Positions 20,682 through 31,170 of a stretch of 64,000 nucleotides of DNA are shown one piece after another. The notes under the pieces are model-generated. The model did not search any database and was not told the origin of the DNA. It saw only the letters and a program-made list of their open reading frames with translations. Made by a program: the position numbers and the translations under genes. Positions within the stretch are counted from its first letter, which is position 1. The number at the start of each line of letters is the position of its first letter. Origin of the DNA: Oreohelix idahoensis (taxonomy: Eukaryota; Mollusca; Gastropoda; Stylommatophora; Oreohelicidae); assembly GCA_024509875.1 (NCBI GenBank), contig JAMPIV010010592.1, forward strand, positions 310,001 through 374,000. Direction: 5' to 3'.

Positions 20682-23600
20682 CTGAAATTATATGGGATTT
20701 AGATAGAAATAAATAACCAGTACATGATTAATCAGTAATTAGATTTCCTAAAGTGTGTAGCTCTATAAAACTGTAGCAAGATATATACGAGGGGCGTTCA
20801 GAAAGTAATGCACCACATCGTTTTTCTCAGCTAATAATGAAGATAGAAGCATGAAATTTTGCACACTTCAAATATGTCATGTGCCAATTGTGTGCACCAA
20901 ATTGCACCTAAACACGCCAAATAATACGGCTGCCCTAAACCGTTGAATTGGAGTGTGTTAGCAACTTGCGTTATAAACAGCAAATTGTGATAGAATTTCT
21001 CGTTGCAAAGAAGGAAACTGGTTGTGAATATTCACAAGCGTTTATGTGATGTGTATGGAAAATTTGCAGTCGACAGCAGTACAGTCAGTCGCTGGATTCA
21101 GAGAATCAAAGAATCAGGAAGTGGAGATACAGAGCTGCTTGATCGGCCACAGCCACCAACGCAGAAATGTTGAAATGCGCTGAGGGCATTATTCTTACTG
21201 ATAGGCGAATCACTACTCAACAATTGGCCTTACAGCTGTCAGTCAGCATTGGTAGTGCAAATTGTCGTAAAGTGGATCTGTAGGACAACACGTTCTAAAA
21301 TCCCCCCCCCCCCCCTCACAAAACTAGCTATCGTAATTTTAAATATATAAATAAATACAGTATTTTAAATTTGTCTGTGGGTCCAGTCAAATTTACCGCA
21401 AACAATTTAACTAGAGTATTTGAATTTTCTAAGAAAACAAGTAAAAAGTTACTCCCCCCCTTCCCCACACACACCCACCCCCCGTCTGTGAGCTCAGTGC
21501 TATAGCCCTTTACTGTCGGGCAGCTTGTGTGTGTGAATATTCTTTACTTGAGGGTAAGACATAATTTTGTTTACATATTTTATTAACCTGTAAGTAACAG
21601 GCTATTGTGTGCCATATGAATTCGATACTGCCGAAAGGGATGTGTTGTGTCACGACGACCTAAGTAGGAATGTGTATAGGGCAGGCTTATTCGGAGTGAA
21701 AAATGTGTTTGCAAATTGGCAACATAAATTTGCGACTGTAAGTGCAGTATTAATAAATTGATATTGTCTTCTGGAGTGACACCTTGTTCAAATATCATAT
21801 GACAACATGTATGGAATGTTCGAATGAAGTAATCAACAGGTCACAAGCCATATTGTATCCACCATGATTATTGTATGGAAGACAAACATGCATGAGGGGC
21901 ATTAACGTAGAATCAATACTGAAGAAGGCTGATTACACCAAGCTGAGTGTAGACAACGGAATGTAAGGTCTGGTGCGACTTGTTTGCACAAGTGGCTGAC
22001 CTAGGTGGGTATTAATACGGATTAGAGGTGAAATTGATAGAAGCAGATGTTACATAGGAGGGATTGTCCTTCTTGTTTCAGGTTGTATTACGAAGTACCT
22101 CGTTGCTGCAGTAGCCTGAAAAGAAGATCGTGTGGGAGTGAGTGCTCATGCTACAACTTGAAGCTAGCCCCTTTTCTTCAGTCAGGAGTCACAACGTTGG
22201 TGTTCAGGTCTATGATCGAGAAAACAGCTGCAATAACCTTTTCAAAGCTAAGTCCTTTTATAAAGGCACTGACACTTCATCCTAAAACCTAATTTCACCA
22301 ATTAAAGTATACCACCTGGGAGTGATGACAATAACAGACCTCACAGCTTAGAATTATTGATAATATCAAGAACTGTGGGTACATTCATTCCAGTGACTTT
22401 TGTTGTTCACAAATGGACAGAGTTTACAAAAATATTTATTTTAGCATGTAAATAACCTTTTCTTGAGTTTTGAGAATTCCTGTCCCAACAAGATTGAGGT
22501 ACAGGAATAATAAATTATACATATATCTATTTTCAGACAGTCTTGCTTGATTTTCATTAAAGTTAAAGTTCTGTTTTGAAATTCATAACTGTTAAAATAC
22601 ATTACCCTAGACACTTTGCCAAATAACAACACACAGTTAACATACTCTTGGTGAGATCTCAAGAGGTAGCAGATAGGGATCCAGAGAACTTCATCATCAT
22701 CATTCCTTCCTCTGGGAACTTACATAGCTGGACCTCACCTTGATTGTCTATACACCCTTGCTCTGTTCAGAGAAGGGGGTATTTCTTATAAGACCAGTCT
22801 CTTATCTGGCACTATCCTGGTATCCTCTGATACATCTATTTGTCCAGGGTATCCTATAATATATATCATCAAAACCTTTCATCACACAAATGCAGTTATA
22901 AAAACTCGGATTTTCTAAGGTTTGCGCAAGATGGGTTCCTCGAAGTCTCACAAATGACCACCGATTGCAAAGGAAAGCAATTTTTTCTGAATTGTTGGAG
23001 CATTTCAATGCTGATGGAGAGAACTTTTTGGCTAAGATCATTACAGGTGACACAACCTGGGCACATCATTTTGAACCTGAGACAAAAAGACAGTCAATGG
23101 AGTGGCATCATCCGCAATCACCAAGAAGAAAGAAATTCAAGACAATTCCTTCAGCTGGAAAGGTCATGATCACTGTCTTTTGGGACATTGAAGGTGTGAT
23201 TCTTGTGGATGTTATGCCAAGAGGAGAGACAATCAATTCGCAAGCTTACATTAAGACACTGAAAAAACTCAATCAAACGTTTTTCGCAGAGTTCGGCCGC
23301 ACAAGAATCCAGCAGACCTGCTTCTCCTTCACGACAATGCACGCCCTCACACAAGTCTGGCAACACTGGAAGCAATCACCAAATTGGGTTGGACTGTACT
23401 ACCCCATCCACCCTATAGTCCCGATTTGGCACCCTCTGATTTTCATCTATTTGGTCCACTTAAAGATGCACTCCGTGGGACAAGGTTTGAAGATGATGAA
23501 GGAGTGATTCATGCAGCGAAGAAATGGCTACATGATCAAGACAAAATTTGGTACGGGTTAGGAATACATGCACTTGTTTCGCGCTGGCATAAAGCCGTAC

Positions 23601-26600
23601 AAGTTGATGGGGATTATGTTGAATAATACCGATGTTTACATGACATATCCATGTATATTGTGTATAAATTTCATGCTTTTTTTTAATAAACAGCTCCTGC
23701 GAAAAACGATGTGGTGCATTACTTTCTGAACGCCCCTCGTAGAATGAAATGTGATGCTCCCAAAATGTATGAGTTTTCATAATTTTAAATTTTGACATGG
23801 TTGTTTCTTATCTTATTCCCTTCTTTGCTAATCTGTCTGTTCTGTCATTTCATGGTGTATTTGAGTGACCAGGGATCCACTGTATAACTATTCTGATGCC
23901 ATAGGAAGTGGTAAGCTGATCAGCATCTAGGATTAGTTTGGCTAATTCAATTCTACAATATCCACTGACTTCCAAAGCTTGAAGGGCAGATGACGATCAG
24001 CTTTTATCAGTAAAAATGACAATCAAAATCTTGGAGGGAAAAGCATCAAATACAGTCTTCATATGGTATACAGTGCAATGATTTCAGCTGAACAGTTGGA
24101 GCAAAACTCCCCGCATGCATCAAACACCTTGTCGGAGGATCCATCTCGATAGGATAACATATGTAGACTCCATAACCTGCTTTGATGGTGGCCGTAAATG
24201 CAGATCCATCAGTACAGACATGCAACCATTCTTCACGGTAGGCATCAATGGTTCTTAGTGATCCACTCATAAGACTGACTGTGTCGAAATGTTTGGTTAT
24301 TCCATCTACTAATTTTATTTGTATATCTGATGTTTTTAAGCGTGTATGTGGTGGTAAATTCTTTACTACTTTCTATATATCTTGTCTTCATTCTGGGAGG
24401 TGGCATCTATCTTGAATTTAATGGACATGGTGCAAAACTGACTTGTGCTTTATTCTTTGCTTGTGTTCCCAGTTTCCTACAATGTATCTATTGGGGTGGT
24501 TTTGGTTCATTCTCTTACATCTTCTAAAACAGCTTTATCCCTCCACAACCCAAGGGGTTCCATATTTGTGTGTATTTCACTTTAATTTTTATGTCTGTTA
24601 TTGATGTCTAAGACACATTTTTTTTTTTGGTGTGTTAGGGTTACTGATGTTTGATAATAAATGGGAAAGCCAGGCCAGGTAAAGGGTTCATGAGTAGATT
24701 CAATAGTATTTCAATATATAGAATCCTAAGTCATGTTCTGGTTTTACAGTTTTTTTTTTTTGTTTTTTTTTTACCAAGAATGCAAAGTTAGATTTGCAGA
24801 GATCAATAAAACAATTTTAAAAAAAAAAATTTTCAAATCATTATTTCATTCATGACTATCATTTCATTACCTTCATCTTTACATAAGCCAGGTTGTTCTA
24901 CTTTCTTAATTATTGGCGTTTTTGTGTCCATGATGTCAACTATCTGAACATGAGTATCATAGTCTTCAGTGTAGTTATGACCATCATGATTCTGGCAGGA
25001 AAACAAAAAATTAGAAGTATTTATTGAGATTAAAAACTGGTACATACATTTACTAAGCTAAGTATATGAAAAATGTTGTAGTGAAAGTCTCCATCCATGA
25101 AATGAAATAATTCAGTTGCCACAAGTAGTTGTCATGTTGCACGTAGATGTACTCTCAGAGCAATGGTGGTTTTATAATCACAAATCTAATGTTTGTCACA
25201 CAATGAATGCTTTCCTTGTAGAAGTAATATCAATGCAGTATTAAATATTACTTCTATATATATATGCCAATGCTTTGTTGGTATGAGACAGAACGTCAGA
25301 TAAATATAAAAAACAAGTAGAAACATTCAAACACACGGGAACCATATTCACATCCCGTATAAGCTAATTCATAGAACAGTCCCAGCAAAGCATAATTCTA
25401 GAAAATGAGAAACAAACTGTACAATACATCATTTTCAATGACAGTGCAAGCTTCCCTCACACGATATTATGATCATAAGGTTACAGCTGTTTGATGCAAT
25501 ATTGCAGTGTAGATCTGTTCCACAAATGAGAGTGCTAAGGCACACTAATAGTTTACATAAATAATTAACCAATAAACTACTCACTTCATAACCTGGTTCT
25601 TGTTTTATTTTTTCACCACTGAATGCAGCTGTAGTCTCAACATGACTTGAAGTCTGAGAAGAAAGAGTGATGGACCATAGCAGGATATCTTACACCACAT
25701 TATGGCAGTAAAACTAACGTACACATCAAAGAGAGATAAAAGCTGTACACATAAAAAAAAAACTGACAAATATTAACTACTTTTATTAAGCTCCATTAAA
25801 TGTTTGTATGAAAAATAAAACTGTAACCTCATTATCTTGTTCCTGTTTCACCCTGACAGCCAGACCAGGGATGCCAATGTCAACATTCCTTTCATCCTGG
25901 TGGAGAAAAACATAAGAAATGAAAAGAAGGAAAATTTGACGGCATATTTGCAAGAGGAAAATAGTGTTGGAAAGTAGGAAGATAACATCAAGAAATTGAT
26001 GAGAAATAATCAAACTCCACAATTCTCGCAATTTGTACATTGGTCACAACTAAGGGATGCAACTGTGGTTGAAAGTTAGACATTAATTGTATTGTTTCCC
26101 TTATATGTACTCTCTCAAAAATAGTAACACTCAACGAAGAAAAGTCAGTGAATTGTGCAACATAAAGTGTGTGACAGTGATATATGAATAAAATGTAAGT
26201 TTTTGATTGTAAAACCCAGTTTCATTCGGGAAATGGATTTAACTCATCATTTTGTTAAAAATAACCTTAAAATGTAAGTTTTTGATTGTTTCTTCAAGAC
26301 AAAATTTTAATTTAAAGTATTGCAGACTTATTGTTGGAGCTACTCGCTGGAAATGAAACTGTTTATTGGAGCAGAGATACCATGATTTCTGATGATCCCA
26401 AAGACACAGTTGATTTCCCAACCGAGTTCCTTAACGAGTAGTGCCCATCAGGAATTCCACCGCATTTGCTGAAATTAAAGGTTGCTGCATGCATCATGCT
26501 ATTGCAAAATCTGAACGCAAAAAACGGACTATTGAATGGCACGTGTTTCGTCATAAAAGTCTTGCATCAGAAATCCATTGATGCAGAAATTATCACTGGC

Positions 26601-28481
26601 AGTAATAAGGGAGAACGAGTCTTAATTCCTCGCATTGACTTAGAACCGAGCGAGCGCAGTTTGCCATTTAGGATGCAACTTCGTCAATTCCCAGTGATTT
26701 TAGCATTTGCAATGACGATCAATAAGGCGCAAGGACAATCTTTTGATCATGTAGGAGTTTTCCTTCCTGAATGTGTTTTCGGACACGGCCAACTCTGTCG
26801 CCCTCACCCAAGGAACAAATCATGAAAACTTGAAAGTTTTTGTTAAAAACACTTTTTATCAGGGAACATTCTTTGACACAAATCCATGCACTTTCACAAA
26901 AAAAATGTTGTCATCAATTAACTTTTATATTGAATTAACAAATATTTTAAAAATATATTAGTTTTTTTAGTCTATTATAGTGAACATTAAGACAAGAGAC
27001 AGAAGACATTAGGGATTTATTGCAGCTAGCCTTCCAAGCAAAAATGGCAGTAGATATGATTAGGTTTCAGGTAATTCAGTTCTTGTCCCAAGAAATATAT
27101 ACACAATATACATACCTGAGGTTAAAAACTAGGTTAGTATACAACTGCCAACATGTTACCCATGTAGCTATAGATACAGCTTTAAAGTTAGTTGTACTTT
27201 CATATTTTTTTTAACTAGCTTGAAACAGGGTTTGGGTTTAGGTTGAAATGAAGTAAAGTGGGACATCTTCAACACCATTCAAATAAGTCACACACATTGT
27301 CAAAGTTAGGTTTAGGATTGCAAAACCTAACCCTAACCACTTTTTACTGCGTCTCTGAATTCTGTTTGAAGCCGTATTGAAAATATGGCTGACTGATCTT
27401 TATTTCAACCTGGGTTTGTGTTAAAGTTAGTGATTGAAACTTTTTAAAAAAAAATATAATTTTAAAAAAGCTGAGAACAGTGGCTGATTTAGTTTAGATT
27501 TCAAGGAACATCTTCAATGCACATGGACAACACCATCAGTGTTCTGATCTCCTCCCTTAGATCACACAAGGACAATCTCGTCACAAAGCACAAACTCTGT
27601 AGCACCAACGATGGTCTCAAAGTGTGTATACATAAATCACACATTATAAATATGTGGTGGGTAGGTTTCTTAGTTTTTACATTTTGCCAGGGCAGCAGCC
27701 TTATGGTCTAATCTTTAAGATTTACAGTTGCCGAGAGATTTTTAACATATGGGACATGGGACATCCTATTTTTTTGCCCTTATCAAAGAAGGCCAGACAT
27801 TCAATTTCACTACCTGTGAGATCAGGGGGGAGTATGGCATCATAATGAAACATTGGTTCTGAAAAAATATTCCATAAATTATATTCCCTGTAATGGGAAT
27901 CGAACCCCTTACCTTTAGAATTAGAGGCAGACTCCATACCTGTTTGCCAATCTGACCCCCTAGTGGTTGGGTTACCATTAAATTTAACGTTAGTGGTTTT
28001 GGTAAAGGGGTAAATTAGTGGAACAAGGTCTGCCATTTGCACGAACGTTATCTATACGGATAAGTAACCATATCACTTCAACACATTGCAATACACCCAC
28101 TTTTAAACTAAACAAAATCCAACTAAAATGAACGAAAAATATCCATTTCAACATCTTATAATTTATAATTATGATAGGCCTATACAACGCCTCAAATTTC
28201 TAATTCCATAGGCTAATAAATCATGCTAATGAAATTTATTTACGTGCAAACACACCGCACTTACATGCAAACACACCACACTGAGTCACAATATGGGAGC
28301 GTCCAGATCACCGTTCTTACCACCGGCAGAGGTTTTTTTTTTAATTACCAAGGTGACACGGTAGATGTATCGATATCCACTTGACCAACATGGCGGCCTT
28401 TATTTACTTTTTTGAAACTATAATCCATACCTCATAATCTAGTTCCTGTTTCATTTGTGTGATTTCTTCACATTTCGCCAT
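18958..28481 (-). CDS. C2H2 zinc-finger protein gene 1 (five coding exons)
   Basis: Proposed gene, read right to left: exon 1 28481-28431, exon 2 25896-25828, exon 3 25653-25585, exon 4 24991-24871, exon 5 20681-18958. Every junction has AG/GT borders, and phases match (0, 0, 0, then 1). The product is about 677 residues: a short acidic N-terminus with three KQE motifs (MKQEL, VKQEQ, IKQEP), an acidic linker of about 150 residues, one degenerate finger, and 16 canonical C2H2 fingers joined by HTGEKPYKC linkers. It is presumably a nuclear DNA-binding protein. Targets cannot be read from sequence. The array ends by a TAG in the linker after finger 16. Introns hold a mariner, a LINE scrap, a Helitron scrap and a SINE. 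The exon structure is inferred without transcripts. Confidence 0.8.
20985..21262 (+). pseudogene. mariner transposase, N-terminal HTH piece
   Basis: Conceptual translation across several frames shows the mariner paired HTH region: a CEYSQAF-like helix near 21025-21050, then in another frame SSTVSRWIQRIKESGSG (about 21076-21125), then a DRRITTQQLALQLSVSIG segment (about 21200-21255). At least two frameshifts and a stop make it non-functional. Confidence 0.75.
21263..22885. other. Insertion splitting the mariner transposase
   Basis: About 1.6 kb of unrelated DNA lies between the two halves of the transposase. It includes a poly-C tract at 21302-21315 and a C-rich block at 21454-21482. The longest frames (22047-22292 and 21583-21798) show no recognisable domain. 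I see no terminal repeats or TSD that would name the inserted element. Confidence 0.5.
22886..23626 (+). pseudogene. mariner transposase, catalytic part (DD34D)
   Basis: The frame 22965-23507 carries the first catalytic Asp (ITGDTTW, about 23040-23060; the usual Glu after it is Thr here). A shift near 23300 then moves coding to the frame of 23384-23626, which holds HDNARPH (second Asp, codon at 23333) and YSPDLAPSDFHLFG (third Asp). 34 residues separate the last two, the mariner signature. The frameshift and the missing middle of the gene make it inactive. It ends with a stop at 23626, 75 bp before the right TIR. Confidence 0.88.
23800..24290 (-). pseudogene. LINE RNase H fragment
   Basis: Minus-strand frames encode HVCTDGSAF (about 24190-24230), a YGVYICYP strand, and further on VIQWIPGHSNTP (about 23850-23890) with an RTDRLAKK segment interrupted by a stop. 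These are RNase H motifs of an I-group LINE related to 12643-16497, but a different and decayed subfamily. Only the 3' portion remains. It lies in intron 4 of ZNF gene 1. Confidence 0.75.
24871..24991 (-). CDS. ZNF gene 1 exon 4
   Basis: 121 nt, bounded by an acceptor ttcctgccag and a donor gaag|gtaatg on the minus strand. It encodes an acidic 40-residue segment (NHDGHNYTEDYDTHVQIVDI and on) ending KDE plus one base. That base joins AT of exon 5 to make an Asp codon. No domain is recognised. An alternating poly-T/A stretch just downstream (24751-24833) is intronic. Confidence 0.75.
25585..25653 (-). CDS. ZNF gene 1 exon 3 (IKQEP motif)
   Basis: 69 nt, 23 codons, phase 0 at both ends. Acceptor ttcttctcag, donor gaa|gtgagt on the minus strand. 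It ends EKIKQEPGYE. The IKQE core matches the sumoylation consensus (hydrophobic-Lys-x-Glu) often found in zinc-finger repressors. Same length and same closing pattern as exon 2. Confidence 0.8.
25828..25896 (-). CDS. ZNF gene 1 exon 2 (VKQEQ motif)
   Basis: 69 nt, 23 codons, phase 0 at both ends. Acceptor ttctccaccag, donor gag|gttaca on the minus strand. It encodes DERNVDIGIPGLAVRVKQEQ followed by DNE. The closing VKQEQDNE parallels the ends of exons 1 and 3, so these exons look like duplicates of one cassette. Confidence 0.8.
26337..26910 (+). pseudogene. Helitron helicase C-terminal fragment
   Basis: One frame from 26337 reads ELLAGNETVYWSRDT, FPTEFLNE, an in-frame TAG at 26439-26441, then CPSGIPPHLLKLKVAACIML, GERVLIPRIDL and LAFAMTINKAQGQSFDHVG (about 26700-26755). 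This is the Pif1-like end of a Helitron RepHel protein (motif V/VI region). The frame then shifts near 26800 and continues as VALTQGTNHENLKVFV. Stop and shift show decay. No Rep domain and no clear CTRR end are visible. It lies in intron 1 of ZNF gene 1 on the opposite strand. Confidence 0.85.
27720..27990 (-). mobile_element. tRNA-derived SINE, second family
   Basis: On the minus strand a consensus RNA polymerase III promoter is visible: A box tggcaaacaggt (27949-27938) and B box ggttcgattcc (27906-27896), about 30 bases apart. No cloverleaf can be completed, so this is a SINE head rather than a tRNA gene. The body and the ends are not well defined. It differs from the SINE family at 845, 4698 and 35555. 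Confidence 0.65.
28431..28481 (-). CDS. ZNF gene 1 exon 1 (start codon, MKQEL motif)
   Basis: 51 nt encoding MAKCEEITQMKQELDYE, then donor gag|gtatgg. The start context acaaagATGG has A at -3 and G at +4, a good Kozak site. ATGGCG at the start, and aacatggcggcc 35-45 bp into the intron (plus strand, 28386-28397), resemble YY1 sites, which often sit near the first exon of housekeeping-type genes. No TATA box is seen. Confidence 0.75.
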
Positions 28482-28499
28482 CTTTGTACAGTTCTAGGC

Positions 28500-28635
28500 T
28501 TCTCAATGCAGGGTTACCTAGTTCGAAACCAGACAACACCACTTTTAAGTCTACCCAGCTGTAAATGGGTAGCCTTGATCCGCTCTTGAGCTAAAGTTGA
28601 CAAATTTGCCGAAGGGGAGACCCAGTCTGCCTAAA
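28500..28635 (+). repeat. SINE-like fragment next to the ZNF gene 1 start
   Basis: It contains a B-box-like agttcgaaacc (about 28529-28539) and the short palindromic module acccagctgtaaatgggta (28552-28570). The module also occurs in the body of the other SINE family as acccagctgcaatgggta (about 35735-35752). The piece abuts exon 1 of ZNF gene 1 and would form part of its 5' UTR or promoter. Confidence 0.5.
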
Positions 28636-28889
28636 TTTTTTGGAAGTTTTAAAGTATAGAGTGACCTCCCCTTATGGGAGGATTCATTTTATTGTGTAGT
28701 GTTTGTATTTTTTTTTTTAAACAGAGTATCCCGTTCAACCCTTGATGGGTTATAATTAGGACATATATTGGTAATAAATTCAAGACAATAAAATCGGATT
28801 TCCGATATCCAGATTTAGCATCTTCTTCTGCCCTCCACTCAGTCCAAATATAGTAAATCAAAACCAAAATTTTGTGACACACTTTTCAA

Positions 28890-30028
28890 GAAACTTCTTC
28901 TTCAGACGTCCACTTGAATGTTCTCAAAGAAAGCAGTAGTCAGTTTGAGGCTATTTGAATCCCCGGAAAGCTTTTCAAAGAAAGGAACTGGCGTCGGCCA
29001 TATGCGCTTTCTCTGTACCGCATATAAGGGGCAATTTTGAAGCAGATGTTCAGCAGTCATTTTATCAGTGCCACAGTTACACTGATCGGTAGTTCCTATC
29101 TTTAGCTTGTTGAATAGATGGTATCTCAATCTGTTGTGGCCAGTGCGGTGTCTGAAGATTACCACTTGTTCTCTTCTGTTGAGCTGGTAGTAAGCATTAT
29201 TCTGTGTGTGACCTGGATGTTCTACATTCCATTTGTTTCTGTATCTAATTCTAATAAAACTCTTTGCCTCCTCGAAAGTTATGCTTGCATCAGACTGAGG
29301 TAGATGTGAACCTTCTTTTGCCATTCTGTCAGCCTCTTCATTGCCGGTGATGTTACAATGAGATGGGATCCATTTGATCACAACACTCTGGGATCGTTGA
29401 CAAAGCTTGTGGGGCACTGTTCTGACGTCATCCAGGTCTGTAATATTTTGGCTTTTCAACGTTGCAATTACTCACTGTGCATCAGTAAAGAAAGCAACTT
29501 GCCTCTCTGCCCTTTCTTCTGTCAATATAACCTCTGCTGCAGTTTTCAATGCCTCTGCTCTGAAGTTACTTGAGAATTGTCCAGTTGCCACTGACAGCCT
29601 TTCTTCTGCCCCAGTACTTAAGGTCAGAAAGACACCCCCACCTCCATTTTCTGTTGCATTTGTTGCTGATCCATCTGTGTATGCATGGGTCCAGGTGTTG
29701 CGTGGATAATGTTTCTCTATGTATTTTGTCGCTATGGATTTTCTATCTGTTGCAGTTTGGCTCTTTTTACTTTCAATTCCAGGAATGTTTTCTATCATTT
29801 CAGGGAAACGATTTTGTTTCCAAACTGGAAGCTTGTGCGCGGTGTAGATGGGTTTAATAGTGGATATTTCATTTATGGATACTGCTCTCATGTGTGGTTT
29901 GGTTGATTCTGCAAAGTTGCTTAGTTTGAGTCTTTGCCTTCTAAGAGCATTCATTCTATGGCAAATTGGGTGGTCTGTTAGTCTTTTGAATTGTTCGGCC
30001 TGTTGCTGAGCTCTGCAGTCTTTTCTAT
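28890..30028 (-). pseudogene. 5'-truncated LINE: RNase H and C-terminus
   Basis: Frames 29472-29954 and 28902-29459 are in the same phase, separated by one TGA (about 29469-29471) where TCA (Ser) would fit. They encode WTHAYTDGSATNATENGGGG, FRAEALKTAAEV, FFTDAQ, then VIKWIPSHCNITGNEEADRM and the CNCGTDKMTAEHLLQNCPLY knuckle. It is a relative of the intact LINE at 12643-16497. The coding frame can be followed to about 30025, where a TAG and unrelated sequence begin. AAG repeats follow the stop, as in the intact element. The same family is seen again at 32860-33705. Confidence 0.88.
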
Positions 30029-30420
30029 CCTATTTCAAGAAACAAACAAACAATAAAAATATTTTAAAAACTAACTAATACAAACAACAAAAACAAACAA
30101 ACAAAAACAAGCAAACAAAGTAAAGTCTCTCACAACTGCTCTGCTGTTAACAAGGTGGAAGAGGGCGAGAAAGCATGGAGGTGTCCGATATTACATCAAA
30201 TCCACCAACTATCTGCCATCATCCACACGATTATTCTATCAGACTACCCCTTATCCTCATACCATAATTGATCTTTATATATTAATTCTAGTTCTTGTTA
30301 TATACTGTTTTACTATATTGTGCAGTTCTCCAGATCTATCTATTCTCAACACCTGTACCACAGTTATGGATGAATTGCATGCCTGCAAATAATCTATTAT
30401 TGGTTTTCTCTGTTGTTCAT
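30029..30420. other. Gene-free stretch
   Basis: Contains an A-rich caaacaaa-type simple repeat at about 30035-30120. No coding feature. Confidence 0.5.
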
Positions 30421-30423
30421 AAT

Positions 30424-31110
30424 AATAATAATAATAAATTCTTTAAGCACCAAACACGGCGCATAAGGCAGAAACCAGTGCTCTCCAGGTTGTTCGTTGT
30501 GACGCCACTCCTCTTAGCTCTTGCACATTATTTAGGCCCAACGTTCTTCCTTCTCTTATTATTGTTCTTCTGAGTGTTTCTTTTGGTCTTCCTTTTTTCC
30601 TCTTACCCTCAGGAACCCAAGTGAGTGCCTGTAGTGGTATTCTGTTGTTTTGCATTCGTAGGACATGACCGATATATGACCATCGTCTTTTCCTTATATA
30701 GTCGGAGACATATTTCTGCCTAGAGTCTTCTCTTATTTGTCGATTAGTCTTGAATTCTTTTCATACTTCCTACATTTTAGCAGGAAATGCTCTATATTAT
30801 TTTGTCTCTACACACTCTGCATAGTAAGGTTCTTCTTTTCTAAAATATCCCATTCCTAGTTGCAGTCTAAGAAGTTTCTTATTGCTAGGAATTTTTAGGT
30901 GTATAGATAGATTCCTGACACGTTCTCGTCCTGAACAATTTATATGCATGTCTGCTCTTCAGGCCATTCATTCTTCCGTCCATTCGTGTGGTGTTTGTAA
31001 TATTTGTAGTGTTTGTAATATTTGTAGTGTTTGTAATATTTGTCTTAGACAAATATTTGATTTTAGGCATCATAGCTGCCATCTCCTAACCAAAGGCCGG
31101 CTGTAGTTGA
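30424..31110 (-). pseudogene. 5'-truncated LINE with (ATT)n tail
   Basis: On the minus strand 30655-30443 encodes RIPLQALTWVPEGKRKKGRP, TLRRTIIREGRTLGLN and TTWRALVSALCA, the extreme C-terminus of an RTE-like LINE polymerase. The frame is followed by a (ATT)n tail, visible as aataataataataata at 30420-30437. Similar but more decayed coding can be followed to about 31100. A small tatttgtagtgtttgtaa tandem repeat (18-bp unit, three times) lies at about 31000-31045. Confidence 0.75.
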
Positions 31111-31170
31111 TACAGTGTTGCCACTTCTATGTTTTCCATCTAGATTTATGTTGTTTCTTTTTGTCATTTA

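Larger units (their letters stand above)
20788..23739 (+). mobile_element. mariner transposon with 39-bp perfect TIRs, interrupted
   Basis: Terminal inverted repeats of 39 bp (20788-20826 and 23701-23739, beginning cgaggggcgttcagaaagta) are identical, and TA dinucleotides flank both ends. The transposase is split: a helix-turn-helix N-terminal piece at about 20985-21262 and the catalytic part at about 22890-23626. The 1.6 kb between them is not transposase. It lies in intron 4 of ZNF gene 1 on the opposite strand. The corresponding intron of ZNF gene 2 (63658-63770) has the site without mariner. Confidence 0.93.
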
